Assembly (NCBI RefSeq): GCF_002591895.1
Contig: NZ_NISX01000013.1
Coordinates: forward strand, 86,368-150,367
Length of the DNA: 64,000 nucleotides
Direction: 5' to 3'
Source: Lacimicrobium alkaliphilum
GTDB lineage: Bacteria > Pseudomonadota > Gammaproteobacteria > Enterobacterales > Alteromonadaceae
Shown: in pieces, positions 9,251 through 18,683 of the stretch
How the letters are laid out: every line of letters starts with the position of its first letter
Position numbering within the stretch: the first letter of the stretch is position 1
The notes under the pieces: model-generated
Seen by the model: the letters and a program-made list of their open reading frames with translations, nothing else
Told to the model about the DNA's origin: nothing
The model's database searches: none
Program-made: the position numbers and the translations under genes

Positions 9251-10031
9251 TTCCGGGCAGCGTAATCCTGGCCATATGCAGCCCGATAATCGGGTCCGGA
9301 AATCATGGCTGTTTATTGTGGTATCTATGCTGGTGGGGTTGTCTCTGCTTGGTTATAAAACCTATACCACCCTACTGCCTGCTGCGGCTGAATATATTGC
9401 CGAAAAAATTCCAGCTGAAATTTATCAGATCATTGGTGAGTCAACATTAGAAGACCTCGACGCAGGTGAGTTCGCTCCCAGTGAGCTGGCAGAGGAGCAA
9501 CAGAATAAAGTGACAGAGCAGTTTAATCAGTTGCTCAGTGAAATAGAGTTTAAGCCGGATGAACTGAGCCTGCATTTTCGCCAATGGGATCAGCATATCA
9601 ACGCCATCACACTTATGGATGGCTCAATAGTTATAACAGATGAATTGGTTAATACCCTGAACGAGAGACAGCTCAATGGTGTGTTGCTGCATGAAATTGC
9701 TCATATTCACTACAATCACCTGATGGAAAAGACGGTTCAGTCGTCTTTATTCTACGTGATGATATCAATGCTCCTCGGAGATACGGGGCTTATGGGCGAC
9801 TTACTGATTGAGAGCTCTGCACTGGGTTATAACCTGACGTATTCAAGAACTCTTGAACAGCAGGCGGATGCTTTTGCGGCAAGCAAGCTGATTGCCCTGT
9901 ACGGTACTGCCGAGCCCATGCTGGGTGTATTGAAACTGTTATCAGAACAACAAAAGCCACAGTATCAGTGGTTAAGTACCCACCCTTCCTATTCACAGCG
10001 GGAGAAAACGTTCGGCGGCATCACGCCTTAG
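9243..10031 (+). CDS. M48 family membrane-anchored zinc metallopeptidase
   Basis: Up to 262 residues with an N-terminal membrane anchor (LFIVVSMLVGLSLLGY), the zinc motif HEIAH in LLHEIAHIHYNHLME and the third ligand region EQQADAFAASKL. M48 enzymes of this type are HtpX- or Oma1-like proteases for membrane or periplasmic quality control. The start is uncertain: TTG 9243 overlaps the TM2 stop, while ATG 9276 leaves a 10-residue shorter form. It is the last of the four-gene cluster. Association with a YidD-like factor suggests a role in membrane-protein quality control, but that is inference. Confidence 0.8.
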   Translation: MPDSGQRNPGHMQPDNRVRKSWLFIVVSMLVGLSLLGYKTYTTLLPAAAEYIAEKIPAEIYQIIGESTLEDLDAGEFAPSELAEEQQNKVTEQFNQLLSEIEFKPDELSLHFRQWDQHINAITLMDGSIVITDELVNTLNERQLNGVLLHEIAHIHYNHLMEKTVQSSLFYVMISMLLGDTGLMGDLLIESSALGYNLTYSRTLEQQADAFAASKLIALYGTAEPMLGVLKLLSEQQKPQYQWLSTHPSYSQREKTFGGITP

Positions 10032-10136
10032 GTTATCAATTACTTTTTCTAATCCTTGCTGCTAAAAGCATTCGTTTGCTTTGCAGGCCTTTATCACCGA
10101 AGATAAGCGCCTGTTCCACCGGTGAAAAAACACTCA

Positions 10137-11054
10137 ATGTCTGATAAATCTGCCCGTACCGGAGTCTTGCTGGCCATCGCTGCTTATAGCATGTGGGGTT
10201 TTGCGCCCATGTATTTCAAGTTGCTACTTGAGGTGCCGGCGCCGGATATTCTGTTGCATCGGATTATCTGGTCGATGCTGATACTGGTGGTACTGGTCAT
10301 CGCATTGGGGCAGTTTGTTAAAGTCCGCAAGGCCCTGCTCACCCCGAAGGTAATGAAGATCCTGCTGGTTTCCGGTTTGTTACTGGGTGGCAACTGGCTG
10401 CTGTTTATCTGGGCGATCAATAACGATCATCTGCTGGATGCCAGTCTGGGCTATTATATTAACCCCTTGTTAAACGTGGCCTTAGGGCGGATTTTTCTGG
10501 GTGAACGGTTGCGTCGGATGCAGAAGATCGCGGTGGGGCTGGCGCTTTTTGGCGTAGGAATCATGATCGTGTCTTATGGACAGGTGCCCTGGATAGCACT
10601 GGCGCTGGCAGGCAGCTTTGGCATCTATGGACTGCTTCGCAAACAGGTGGATGTGGATTCGATGCCCGGTTTGTTTCTGGAAACCTTATTGATGATGCCG
10701 ATGGCGATTGCTTACTGGATCTGGTTTGCCAGCCCCGCCAGCAATATGTTTGAAAACACCAGCGCCCTGAACCTGACCCTGATGTGCGCCGGTATTGTCA
10801 CTACCGCGCCGTTGTTATGTTTTACCGGTGCCGCCCGGCGGATTATGTATTCTACACTGGGGTTCTTTCAGTATATCGGCCCCAGTATTATGTTTGTGCT
10901 GGCGGTATTTTTATACCAGGAGCCATTGCATCAGGAACGACTGATGACCTTTGCTCTGGTATGGGCTGGTCTGGTTCTGTTCAGTTTCGATTCCTACCGC
11001 CACTTTCAGCGTAATCGTAAAGCCAGAAAAGCAGCTATGGCGGCGGGCGCCTGA
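10137..11054 (+). CDS. rarD: EamA/DMT-family transporter RarD
   Basis: 305 residues and about ten membrane segments. The N-terminus GVLLAIAAYSMWGFAPMYFK matches E. coli RarD (GVLLALAAYFIWG), as does LGYYINPLLNVALGRIFLGE near residue 105. I chose ATG 10137 because it aligns with the family start; a GTG at 10122 would add five residues. RarD proteins are drug/metabolite superfamily exporters of unproven substrate. It is near recQ and yigI as in E. coli, but corA and the genes between are missing. Confidence 0.9.
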   Translation: MSDKSARTGVLLAIAAYSMWGFAPMYFKLLLEVPAPDILLHRIIWSMLILVVLVIALGQFVKVRKALLTPKVMKILLVSGLLLGGNWLLFIWAINNDHLLDASLGYYINPLLNVALGRIFLGERLRRMQKIAVGLALFGVGIMIVSYGQVPWIALALAGSFGIYGLLRKQVDVDSMPGLFLETLLMMPMAIAYWIWFASPASNMFENTSALNLTLMCAGIVTTAPLLCFTGAARRIMYSTLGFFQYIGPSIMFVLAVFLYQEPLHQERLMTFALVWAGLVLFSFDSYRHFQRNRKARKAAMAAGA

Positions 11055-11087
11055 GATTGTTGTTTGCTTGCTTATGCGCTCACAGGG

Positions 11088-11130
11088 TACTACCATAGTA
11101 ACACCCCGCAAGGCCTCGAGAGTTACTATG
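11088..11130 (+). promoter_or_regulatory. Likely autoregulatory operator of the RHH/ParE pair
   Basis: A palindrome TACTA-CCA-TAGTA lies at 11088-11100. CATAGTAAC at 11094-11102 recurs inverted as GTTACTATG at 11122-11130, which covers the antitoxin start codon. Paired inverted half-sites around the promoter and start are typical for ribbon-helix-helix antitoxins, which repress their own operon. Confidence 0.5.
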
Positions 11131-11412
11131 TCTACAACTTCATTGAAACTGCCAAAGGATATAAAAGAACTAGCGGCCGAAGCTGCGAAGCACCAGGGTG
11201 TTACTCCCCACGCATTTATGGTCGATGCGATCCGAACGGCCGCCATCGCAGCGGAAAAACGTGCCGCCTTCGTATCTGATGCGGTTGCATCAAGAGCCGA
11301 AACTCTGGAGTCCAAAAAGGGCTACTCTGCGACTGAGGTGCACAGCTATATAAGAGCCCGCGCGCGCGGTGAAACGATCTCTGAACCAAAGGCCAAGCCT
11401 TGGCGCAGCTGA
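11128..11412 (+). CDS. Ribbon-helix-helix antitoxin of ParE-type pair
   Basis: 94 residues. The N-terminal segment SLKLPKDIKELAAEAAKHQG followed by VTPHAFMVDAIRTAA is a CopG/Arc-type RHH fold (DNA-binding strand then two helices). The C-terminal part is charged and probably binds the toxin. It overlaps the toxin gene by 13 bp. The start ATG 11128 fits the RHH strand; the frame upstream belongs to the rarD end. Confidence 0.82.
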   Translation: MSTTSLKLPKDIKELAAEAAKHQGVTPHAFMVDAIRTAAIAAEKRAAFVSDAVASRAETLESKKGYSATEVHSYIRARARGETISEPKAKPWRS

Positions 11413-11696
11413 TCTATTCACGGTGTGCGCTTGGCGATCTTAAAAGGCTCACTGACTTTCTCCTCGAAACGGATTCGGTCGCAGCTCTGGAAACAACAGA
11501 ACTAATTCTGGAAGCAATACAGGTTCTGGAGAATCATCCCTTTGTAGGACGTCCTGCTGAACAGGATATGAGAGAACTGGTTATATCCCGTGGCCAGAGC
11601 GGTTATGCTGCTCTGTACAGTTACGAGGAAGCGCACGACACAGTGCTGATTCTTGCCATTCGACATCAACGGGAAATGGGCTATGTCGAGGAATAG
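11400..11696 (+). CDS. ParE/RelE-superfamily toxin
   Basis: 98 residues with the ParE-like pattern: LIYSRCALGDLKRLTDFLLE at the start, then IQVLENHPFVGRPAEQDMRE, and the C-terminal strand VLILAIRHQREMGY. It starts at TTG 11400 inside the antitoxin gene, so translation is coupled. ParE members poison gyrase; the catalytic residues of mRNA-cleaving RelE are not obvious here. The gene ends just before uvrD, which runs in from the opposite direction (22-bp gap). Confidence 0.82.
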   Translation: MAQLIYSRCALGDLKRLTDFLLETDSVAALETTELILEAIQVLENHPFVGRPAEQDMRELVISRGQSGYAALYSYEEAHDTVLILAIRHQREMGYVEE

Positions 11697-11718
11697 AGGG
11701 GCCCGATGGTCGGTTTTT

Positions 11719-13890
11719 TTACGCAGGAGTCAGCCTGGCATAGCTTAATACCAGCCATTTATTGCCCACCTCGCTAAAATTCACCTGTACTCTGGCATGC
11801 TCTCCGGAGCCTTCATAGTTGAGTACCGTGCCCTCACCAAATTTGGGGTGAACAACCCGTTGGCCCAGGGAAAAGCCGGTGGAATCAAAAGCAGAGTGGG
11901 AGGTGGCAGGAGCAAAGCGATTCTGTACCGGCCGTGATACCTGAGTATTGCGCAGGCGAATCTCTTCTATGCAGTCGGTTGGGATCTCACGCAAAAAACG
12001 TGAGGGAGTATGGTACTTTTCCTGGCCATAAAGTCTGCGACTTTCAGCGTAAGTGATGACCAACTTCTCCATAGCCCTTGTCATGCCAACGTAACAAAGA
12101 CGGCGTTCTTCCTCCAGTCGCCCTGGCTCTTCTGCACTCATCTGGCTGGGAAACATGCCCTCTTCTACGCCGCCAATTAACACCAGTGGAAATTCAAGAC
12201 CTTTGGCGCTGTGCATGGTCATCATCTGCACCGCATCCTGATGGCTGTCAGCCTGAGATTCACCGGCTTCCAGTGAAGCATGGGCCAGAAAAGCAGACAG
12301 CGGCGTCATATTTTCAGCCTCTTCAGGCATTTCAAATTGTTTGCAGGCGGTAACCAGTTCTTCGAGGTTTTCTATGCGTGCCTGGGCCTTTTCACCCTTT
12401 TCCGCCTGATACATGGCATACAATCCCGAGCCTTTTATGACGTCTTCGGCTTGCTGCTCCAGAGCCAGTTCCAGGCTGTCCTGTTGTAGCCTGAAAATCA
12501 GATCGACAAAGCCCTGCAAGGCATTGGCGGCACGACCTGACAAGCGTTTTTCCTGCAACATCTGCAATGACGTCTGCCATAAGGACTGTTCCGTTACTTT
12601 GGCGGTTTCACGGATTTGCTCCAGAGTACGCTCGCCTATTCCGCGGCTTGGGGTATTCACAACCCGCTCAAAAGCAGCATCGTCGAGCGACTGGTTGATC
12701 ATACGCAGGTAACCTAAAGCATCTTTGATTTCCTGGCGCTCGAAGAAGCGCAGGCCACCATAGATTCGATAGGCAAGCCCTTCGTGCAGCATGGCTTCTT
12801 CCAGTACCCGTGACTGGGCATTGTTGCGGTACAGCACGGCACAGTCAGACAGAGCGCCGCCTTTGTCATGCCACTGGCGGATCTGTGCCACAATAAAACG
12901 GGCCTCGTCGAGGTCGTTAAAGCCGGCATAAAGAGAAATAGGCTCGCCATCCACACCGTCGGTCCACAGTTCTTTTCCTAACCGGCTCTGATTGTTCTCA
13001 ATTACCGCATTGGCGGCCTTGAGGATTTTGCCGGTGGAGCGGTAGTTCTGCTCCAGGCGAATGGTCTGTGCGCCGTCAAAATCACGCAGAAAGTGCTGGA
13101 TATTGTCCACATTGGCACCGCGCCAGCCGTAAATAGACTGATCATCATCACCCACAATCATCATATTATTGTTGGGGCTTGCTAATAGCCGTAACCAGGC
13201 GTACTGGATATTATTGGTATCCTGAAACTCATCTACCAACACGGCGCGGAAGCGCTGTTGATAATGCTGTAAAACACGTGGGTGGTTAACCCAAAGCTCG
13301 TGGGCTCTTAGTAACAGCTCGGCAAAGTCCACCAGCCCGGAACGGTCACAGGTGTCCTGGTAGGCCTGGTAGATCTCTTTCATTCGCTGTTGTGCCGGAT
13401 CGCCGTGAGTTTCAATGTGTTGTGCCCGCAATCCCTCGTCTTTATTGCCGTTGATATACCACTGAATTGGCTTGGGCGCCCAGTGTTTTTCATCCAGATT
13501 CAGTGCCTTGAGTACCCGGCGGATCAGGCGATATTGATCATCAGAGTCGAGAATCTGGAAGTTTTCCGGTAGCCGGGCTTCTTCATAATGAGTACGTAAT
13601 AGCCGGTGCGCCAGACCGTGAAACGTACCGATCCACATGCCCTGCAAGGAGGAGTGCATCAGTTTTTCCACGCGGGCACGCATTTCCCGGGCAGCTTTGT
13701 TGGTAAAGGTAACCGCCAGAATACCAAAGGGGGAGATACCTTCCACTTCCATCAACCAGGCCATCCGGTGCACAAGTACACGGGTTTTACCACTACCGGC
13801 GCCGGCCAGTACCAGCATATCTCCGGGCGGTGCGGCGACGGCCTCACGTTGCTTTTCATTAAGGCTGTCGATGAGTCTGGATACATCCAT
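11719..13890 (-). CDS. uvrD: DNA helicase II
   Basis: 723 residues (E. coli UvrD 720), an SF1A 3'-5' helicase for nucleotide excision and mismatch repair. The N-terminus MDVSRLIDSLNEKQREAVAA closely matches E. coli UvrD rather than Rep. Walker A AGAGSGKT near residue 30, Walker B VDEFQDTN, motif GDDDQSIYGWRGA, motif IV QNYRSTGKIL and motif VI YVGMTRA are intact. The C-terminal Tudor-like tail (VHPKFGEGTVLNYEG) is present. A LexA-like site lies upstream. Confidence 0.97.
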   Translation of the reverse strand: MDVSRLIDSLNEKQREAVAAPPGDMLVLAGAGSGKTRVLVHRMAWLMEVEGISPFGILAVTFTNKAAREMRARVEKLMHSSLQGMWIGTFHGLAHRLLRTHYEEARLPENFQILDSDDQYRLIRRVLKALNLDEKHWAPKPIQWYINGNKDEGLRAQHIETHGDPAQQRMKEIYQAYQDTCDRSGLVDFAELLLRAHELWVNHPRVLQHYQQRFRAVLVDEFQDTNNIQYAWLRLLASPNNNMMIVGDDDQSIYGWRGANVDNIQHFLRDFDGAQTIRLEQNYRSTGKILKAANAVIENNQSRLGKELWTDGVDGEPISLYAGFNDLDEARFIVAQIRQWHDKGGALSDCAVLYRNNAQSRVLEEAMLHEGLAYRIYGGLRFFERQEIKDALGYLRMINQSLDDAAFERVVNTPSRGIGERTLEQIRETAKVTEQSLWQTSLQMLQEKRLSGRAANALQGFVDLIFRLQQDSLELALEQQAEDVIKGSGLYAMYQAEKGEKAQARIENLEELVTACKQFEMPEEAENMTPLSAFLAHASLEAGESQADSHQDAVQMMTMHSAKGLEFPLVLIGGVEEGMFPSQMSAEEPGRLEEERRLCYVGMTRAMEKLVITYAESRRLYGQEKYHTPSRFLREIPTDCIEEIRLRNTQVSRPVQNRFAPATSHSAFDSTGFSLGQRVVHPKFGEGTVLNYEGSGEHARVQVNFSEVGNKWLVLSYARLTPA

Positions 13891-13945
13891 GGTGTGTTAT
13901 CTCATAAGTAGTGGCGCGTAAACTGCGGCAAGTATAACAGCTGTA

Positions 13946-13961
13946 CTGTGTTTTTATACAC
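13946..13961 (-). promoter_or_regulatory. LexA-like SOS box upstream of uvrD
   Basis: The plus strand reads CTGTGTTTTTATACAC, matching the CTG-N10-CAG LexA pattern except for the last base. It lies about 60 bp upstream of the uvrD ATG, just upstream of a TATACT-like -10 on the minus strand (13931-13936 on plus). uvrD is LexA-controlled in E. coli, so SOS induction is likely but unproven here. Confidence 0.45.
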
Positions 13962-13992
13962 CAGAAGCCCTGAACACTGTTCCACTTTGATA

Positions 13993-14715
13993 CTAGTTGT
14001 TTACCAGCTGCAACAGTTCTTCAAGTCGGTCAAGCTGCACATGGGGTAATACGCCGGCGGGTTCATCACTGATACTCATGGGTCGGTTCGCAGCAAACCA
14101 GGCTGCCTGGTAGCCTGCATTGAGCGCCCCGGCAATATCGTTTCTCAGGCCATCGCCAATATGCAGAATTTGCCTGGTGGGAATGCCGAGATGTTGCTGT
14201 GCTGCGTTAAACATGCAGGTATGGGGTTTCATCGGCTGTTTCATGCTGGCGTGATAACAGGCGCTGAAATATCCGGCAATACCAATTTTCTCCAGGTTGA
14301 CATTACCATTGGTAATGGCCACCAGCGGTAACTTTTGCGCCAGTTTATCAAGTAAAGAACAGACGCTCTGATCTACTTTAAAATCGCTGCGCTGCGCATA
14401 GAAGTAGTCAAACGCCACTTGTGTTGCCGTTGCCAGGGTTTCGCTGCGATAACCGCATGAATGCAGGCCCTGATAGAGCTGCTGCCGTCTCAGCTCGCCC
14501 ATATCGTTGTGCAGGTCCGGTCGTTGTTGTAACAACTCTGCTTTGATCTGGCGCCAGAACTCAATGCCATGTGTGGCGGTATCGGGGTATTCGAGATGCA
14601 GAAAGTCTAATAGCGCGCGTTCCGCTCTGACCATGATCCTGTGGTTGTTATACAAGGTGTCATCAAGATCGAACGACAACGCCGTAATAGGCTGTAGCGG
14701 GCGGTAAATAATCAT
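13993..14715 (-). CDS. yigB: HAD-superfamily phosphatase YigB-like
   Basis: 240 residues. HAD motif I SFDLDDTLYNN near residue 15, motif II AITNGN, motif III lysine region MKPHTCMF and motif IV HIGDGLRNDIAGALNAG are all present. E. coli YigB is a flavin-pathway phosphatase (5-amino-6-(5-phosphoribitylamino)uracil phosphatase, also FMN). It follows xerC with a 3-bp gap, the same order as in E. coli. Confidence 0.9.
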   Translation of the reverse strand: MIIYRPLQPITALSFDLDDTLYNNHRIMVRAERALLDFLHLEYPDTATHGIEFWRQIKAELLQQRPDLHNDMGELRRQQLYQGLHSCGYRSETLATATQVAFDYFYAQRSDFKVDQSVCSLLDKLAQKLPLVAITNGNVNLEKIGIAGYFSACYHASMKQPMKPHTCMFNAAQQHLGIPTRQILHIGDGLRNDIAGALNAGYQAAWFAANRPMSISDEPAGVLPHVQLDRLEELLQLVNN

Positions 14716-14718
14716 ATA

Positions 14719-15630
14719 TCAGCTTTTACTCTTCCTGGCTCTGGGGTGGGCTTTGTCATATACCTGTGCCAGATGCTGAAAATCAAGATGGGTATAAACC
14801 TGGGTGGTGGTGAGATTAGCATGGCCAAGTAGTTCCTGGACACCACGCAAATCACCGCTGGACTCCAGCACATGGGTGGCAAATGAATGGCGTAATTTAT
14901 GGGGGTTCAATGGTTGGTTTAGCCCTTGCCTGATCGCCCACTGCTGCATCCGCTGGGCGATTTGCCTGGCGGTAATCCGCCGCCGTTGTTTGCTGATAAA
15001 AAGCGCTTTTTCTTCAGCCGGAGCCAGCTCACCTCTGACTTTCAGCCAGGCCTGCAGGGCATCCCGGGCAATCCGGCCTACCGGCAGCAGACGTTCTTTA
15101 TTGCCCTTACCCCTTACCCTTAACTGGTGCTTTCCATCTTCCAGATTGTCCAGGTTGAGGCCGGTCAATTCAGCCAGTCGCAATCCACAGCTGTAGGTTA
15201 GTTCCAACATGGCTTTGTCACGGATCCCCAGTACATCTTCTCCGGGGTTGAAATCCAGCAACTGGCTCATTTCATCTACATGTAATTGTTTGGGCAGTGG
15301 GCGGCCTTTCTTCGGCGCCTGAATACCGGTTGTGGGATTACTGGTCAGTTCACCCTGTTGCAGCAGATACTGGCAGAAAGTACGCAAAGCGGAGAGTTTC
15401 AGGGCGATTGAGGCCGGGCTGTGGCCTTTTTGTCTGGCCTGATTGAGCAGTTGGCGAATATGTTGCGGGCTGAGATCTGCCCAGCTTTTCAGGGCCAGTT
15501 GCTGATGAACATCCTGCAGTTGCTGTGCGTACGTATCCAGGGTTCGTTTTGCCAGATTGCATTCGTTGCGCAGGTGAGCAAAAAAATCTTCCAGCCGTTG
15601 GTCATTGCACCCTGTGGCTGATTCGACCAT
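14719..15630 (-). CDS. xerC: Site-specific tyrosine recombinase XerC
   Basis: 303 residues. It resolves chromosome dimers at dif together with XerD. Catalytic residues are visible: Arg in SCGLRLAELTGL, Lys in GKGNKER, HKLRHSFATHVL (His-x-x-Arg), LGHANLTTTQ (His) and the tyrosine nucleophile in QVYTHLDF. The N-terminal SAM-like domain is at about 10-95. XerC rather than XerD is supported by the neighbours dapF, DUF484 and yigB. The start is ATG 15630 or the adjoining GTG 15633, next to the DUF484 stop. Confidence 0.95.
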   Translation of the reverse strand: MVESATGCNDQRLEDFFAHLRNECNLAKRTLDTYAQQLQDVHQQLALKSWADLSPQHIRQLLNQARQKGHSPASIALKLSALRTFCQYLLQQGELTSNPTTGIQAPKKGRPLPKQLHVDEMSQLLDFNPGEDVLGIRDKAMLELTYSCGLRLAELTGLNLDNLEDGKHQLRVRGKGNKERLLPVGRIARDALQAWLKVRGELAPAEEKALFISKQRRRITARQIAQRMQQWAIRQGLNQPLNPHKLRHSFATHVLESSGDLRGVQELLGHANLTTTQVYTHLDFQHLAQVYDKAHPRARKSKS

Positions 15631-15634
15631 CACA

Positions 15635-16318
15635 TCAGTATTCCGCGAGCTGAGGAACCACCAGAGTCAGAAATTTCTGCAACTGAGTAATCAGCAGGGT
15701 GTCCATGCCGGGGTGAAAATGATGTGGCTCGTCACTGCCTACAGCCAGCAGCCCCATTTCACCACGCTCACCCAGCAACATCATGGCCACAGAACCGACG
15801 GGGCGATTGTTAAACAGCATTTTTTGTTCCTGCTGGCTGAGCCGGCCAAGATAATAAATATTGTCATTGAAGCGTTTTTCCATCAGATGGCGCTTACTGG
15901 CTTCTGGCAGGTCATCATCAAAGCCAAACAGCTTCAGCGACAATGTTTGCAGATCTAATTGATGTAACAGTACCTGTTCCAGGGTTTTGCGGGCATCAAA
16001 CAGTGTCCGGCAACGAAACAGGCGCAGATTAAGATCGGCATAGATACGATAAATCCGCTCATTTTGTTTGGCGGTGGCCATCAGCTCATTGATTTGCATT
16101 TGTAGCTGGCGAACTTTCAGACGCAGTTGCTCCGCCTGACGCTCTACCAGAGAAACGGTACCTTTTTGCTTATGGGGTAATCTTAGATTGTCGAGAATTT
16201 CGGGAAAATAAAAGAAAAAATCCGGGTTGGCCAGCAGGTATTCCTTGACGGCTTCCGGTGCTAACGATGTTAACTCCACTGCTGGTGTGGCTTTTTCTTG
16301 TCTCGACATGTCACTCAT
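15635..16318 (-). CDS. DUF484 family protein (YigA-like)
   Basis: 227 residues with the DUF484 hallmark [26 protein letters not shown] near the N-terminus, followed by a coiled region ([20 protein letters not shown]) and a GAF-like C-terminal half ([24 protein letters not shown]). The family is always near xerC and dapF; its role is unknown. It overlaps the dapF end by 4 bp. Confidence 0.88.
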   Translation of the reverse strand: MSDMSRQEKATPAVELTSLAPEAVKEYLLANPDFFFYFPEILDNLRLPHKQKGTVSLVERQAEQLRLKVRQLQMQINELMATAKQNERIYRIYADLNLRLFRCRTLFDARKTLEQVLLHQLDLQTLSLKLFGFDDDLPEASKRHLMEKRFNDNIYYLGRLSQQEQKMLFNNRPVGSVAMMLLGERGEMGLLAVGSDEPHHFHPGMDTLLITQLQKFLTLVVPQLAEY

Positions 16319-17145
16319 AGGCTGATACTTCCATCAAATACATGCTCTGCCGGCCCCGTCATCTTTACTACCCGATCACGGCCCTGCCAGCGTATGGTCA
16401 GCGTACCACCCGGAAGGTCGACCCTGACTTCTGATTCCAGTTTTCCCCAAAGCTGCCCTATCACCGCAGCGGCACAAGCGCCACTTCCGCAGGCGAGGGT
16501 TTCGCCACTACCACGTTCATATACACGTAGTTTGATATGAGAAGGTGAGATGATTTGCATAAAGCCCACATTCACCCCTTCAGGGAATCGTTCATGTTTT
16601 ACCAATAAAGGTCCCAGTGTTTCAACTGGTGCCTGATCAATATCCTCCACTTCCATCACGCAGTGGGGATTGCCCAGAGATACGGCACCACAAAAGATGG
16701 TTTGCTCGTCCTCGCGGATGATATAGGTGGCCTCTTCCTTATTGGCTTTAAGGGGGACTTGCGCAGGTTCAAACTGGGGTTTACCCATATTAACCGTCAC
16801 CTGACCATCCCTCTCAAGATACAATACCATTCGTCCGGCTCTGGTGCCTACGACTATTTTGTTCCGGTTAATCAGTCCTTTATTACGCACAAAGCGGGCA
16901 AAGCAGCGCGCACCGTTGCCGCACTGGGATACCTCAGTGCCGTCGGCATTAAAAATACGGTAATGAAAGTCCTGATCGGGATCATAGGGAGGCTCCACCA
17001 GCAACATCTGGTCAAAGCCGATACCGAAATTGCGATCTGCTAGCTGTTTAATCTTGTCCTTAGAAAAAAATACGTTCTGGGTAACGTTGTCGATAACAAT
17101 AAAGTCATTACCCAGTCCCTGCATTTTAGAAAAATGAATCTGCAT
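16315..17145 (-). CDS. dapF: Diaminopimelate epimerase
   Basis: 276 residues from the ATG at 17145 ([19 protein letters not shown]). It interconverts LL- and meso-diaminopimelate for lysine and peptidoglycan. The two active-site cysteines are in [14 protein letters not shown] and [11 protein letters not shown]. It is PLP-independent. A further in-frame start nine bases upstream would add only MVP. It lies between lysA and DUF484. Confidence 0.97.
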   Translation of the reverse strand: MQIHFSKMQGLGNDFIVIDNVTQNVFFSKDKIKQLADRNFGIGFDQMLLVEPPYDPDQDFHYRIFNADGTEVSQCGNGARCFARFVRNKGLINRNKIVVGTRAGRMVLYLERDGQVTVNMGKPQFEPAQVPLKANKEEATYIIREDEQTIFCGAVSLGNPHCVMEVEDIDQAPVETLGPLLVKHERFPEGVNVGFMQIISPSHIKLRVYERGSGETLACGSGACAAAVIGQLWGKLESEVRVDLPGGTLTIRWQGRDRVVKMTGPAEHVFDGSISL

Positions 17146-17273
17146 CGGTACCACTTATTTTAAGTAACAGCTTTACGTCCATCCGGGATCAACGGTTAAA
17201 ACATCCATTCCTGTTAAGCCGATCCCGGTTTGTTGGCTTTAGCTCTGTTACTGAACTCTGAATAAGTCGTAGT

Positions 17274-18524
17274 TTACGGAACTTTATGCTCTCCTTTCCA
17301 GAGATCCTTGAGTTTTTCTCGTTCACGAACCAAATGACATTGTTCGCCATCCACTAATATCTCTGCTGGCCGGCAGCGGCTGTTGTAGTTCGAGGCCATG
17401 GTAAAGCCATAGGCTCCGGCGCTTCGCACTGCAATCAGGTCACCCTCGTCGATCGCCAGTTGCCGATCTTTACCCAGAAAATCCCCGGTTTCACATACTG
17501 GACCGACCACATCATAGGTGTAAGAGGTTCGCTGGAGCCCCCGATCCACTTCAACAATATCCATCCAGGCGGAATATAATGCCGGGCGGATAAGATCATT
17601 CATGGCGGCGTCTATGAGGGCGAAGTTCTTTTCTGCTCCCTGCTTGAGAAACTCTACTTTGCTGACCAGGATACCGGCATTGGCCATGATCGCCCGGCCC
17701 GGTTCAAAGATCAGCGGCAGATGACGCCGTTGTTGCATACGATCGACAATGGCCTTTACATAGGCATCGGGTTGCGGTGGCTGTTCATCTTTATAGGTGA
17801 CGCCCAGACCGCCACCCACATCAAGGTGTTCGATTTCTATACCCCGGGCGGCTAATTCGTCAACCAGTTCCAGTAATCTGTCCAGTGCATCCACAAAGGG
17901 GCCCACTTCGGTCAACTGTGAACCTATATGGCAATCCATACCCACAATTTTCAGGTGTGGCATCTGGGCAGCCTGGCTATAGACGTCCACTGCCTGCTCA
18001 CGTTCAATACCAAATTTATTGGCCTTAAGGCCAGTGGAAATATAAGGGTGAGTTTTGGCGTCTACATCGGGGTTAACCCGCAAAGATATCGGGGCCTGCT
18101 TACCCACTTCACCTGCAACTTTATTAATACGTTTGAGCTCTGAGGGTGACTCAACATTGAAACATTTAATCCCCTGCTCCAGCGCATAGGCAATCTCATG
18201 TTCGGTCTTACCGACACCTGAAAAGACCACTTTAGCCGGATCGCCACCGGCTTCGAGCACACGGGCCAGTTCCCCGCCGGAGACAATATCAAAACCCGAC
18301 CCCAGCTTGGCCAGTACGCTGAGCACGCCGATATTGGAGTTAGCTTTCACCGCGTAGCAGATAAGGTGAGGATGATCACCAACGGCATCATCAAAGGCGC
18401 GCCAATGACGCTCGATGGTGGCACGGGAATAGATATAGCAGGGGGTACCGTAGTCGGCCGCAATCTGGCTGACCGGTACATTTTCTGCCATCAGCTTTTG
18501 TTGTTGATGTACAAAGAAATCCAT
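17274..18524 (-). CDS. lysA: Diaminopimelate decarboxylase
   Basis: 416 residues, fold-type III PLP enzyme making lysine from meso-diaminopimelate. PLP lysine Lys60 is in CYAVKANSN, the glycine loop is HLDVGGGLGV, the C-terminal barrel carries GPVCETGDFLGKDR, and YGFTMASNYNSRCRPAEIL is near the end. Its start abuts the stop of lptM (no gap). The lptM-lysA-dapF order is the gammaproteobacterial norm. Confidence 0.97.
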   Translation of the reverse strand: MDFFVHQQQKLMAENVPVSQIAADYGTPCYIYSRATIERHWRAFDDAVGDHPHLICYAVKANSNIGVLSVLAKLGSGFDIVSGGELARVLEAGGDPAKVVFSGVGKTEHEIAYALEQGIKCFNVESPSELKRINKVAGEVGKQAPISLRVNPDVDAKTHPYISTGLKANKFGIEREQAVDVYSQAAQMPHLKIVGMDCHIGSQLTEVGPFVDALDRLLELVDELAARGIEIEHLDVGGGLGVTYKDEQPPQPDAYVKAIVDRMQQRRHLPLIFEPGRAIMANAGILVSKVEFLKQGAEKNFALIDAAMNDLIRPALYSAWMDIVEVDRGLQRTSYTYDVVGPVCETGDFLGKDRQLAIDEGDLIAVRSAGAYGFTMASNYNSRCRPAEILVDGEQCHLVREREKLKDLWKGEHKVP

Positions 18525-18683
18525 CTAATTCTGCTCTTTTTCACTGGTGGGTTGAGTCTCAGTTTGTTCGCTTTTATCCGGCTTATTGTCAGCGGCCGGT
18601 TCGGGCATAAACAATGGGCCTTTCTGGCCGCATCCTGCCAATAAAAGCAGGCTCACTGCGGCTGTCAGTTTTAACCTTTTCAC
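18525..18683 (-). CDS. lptM: LPS translocon maturation chaperone LptM (small lipoprotein)
   Basis: A 52-residue lipoprotein, too short for most gene callers. The signal peptide MKRLKLTAAVSLLLLAGCGQ ends at the lipobox LAGC, and the mature protein starts CGQKGPLF, the LptM/YifL hallmark. The rest is a charged, low-complexity tail. It starts at GTG 18681-18683. In E. coli, LptM binds the LptDE outer-membrane LPS translocon. It sits immediately before lysA, as in E. coli. Confidence 0.88.
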   Translation of the reverse strand: MKRLKLTAAVSLLLLAGCGQKGPLFMPEPAADNKPDKSEQTETQPTSEKEQN

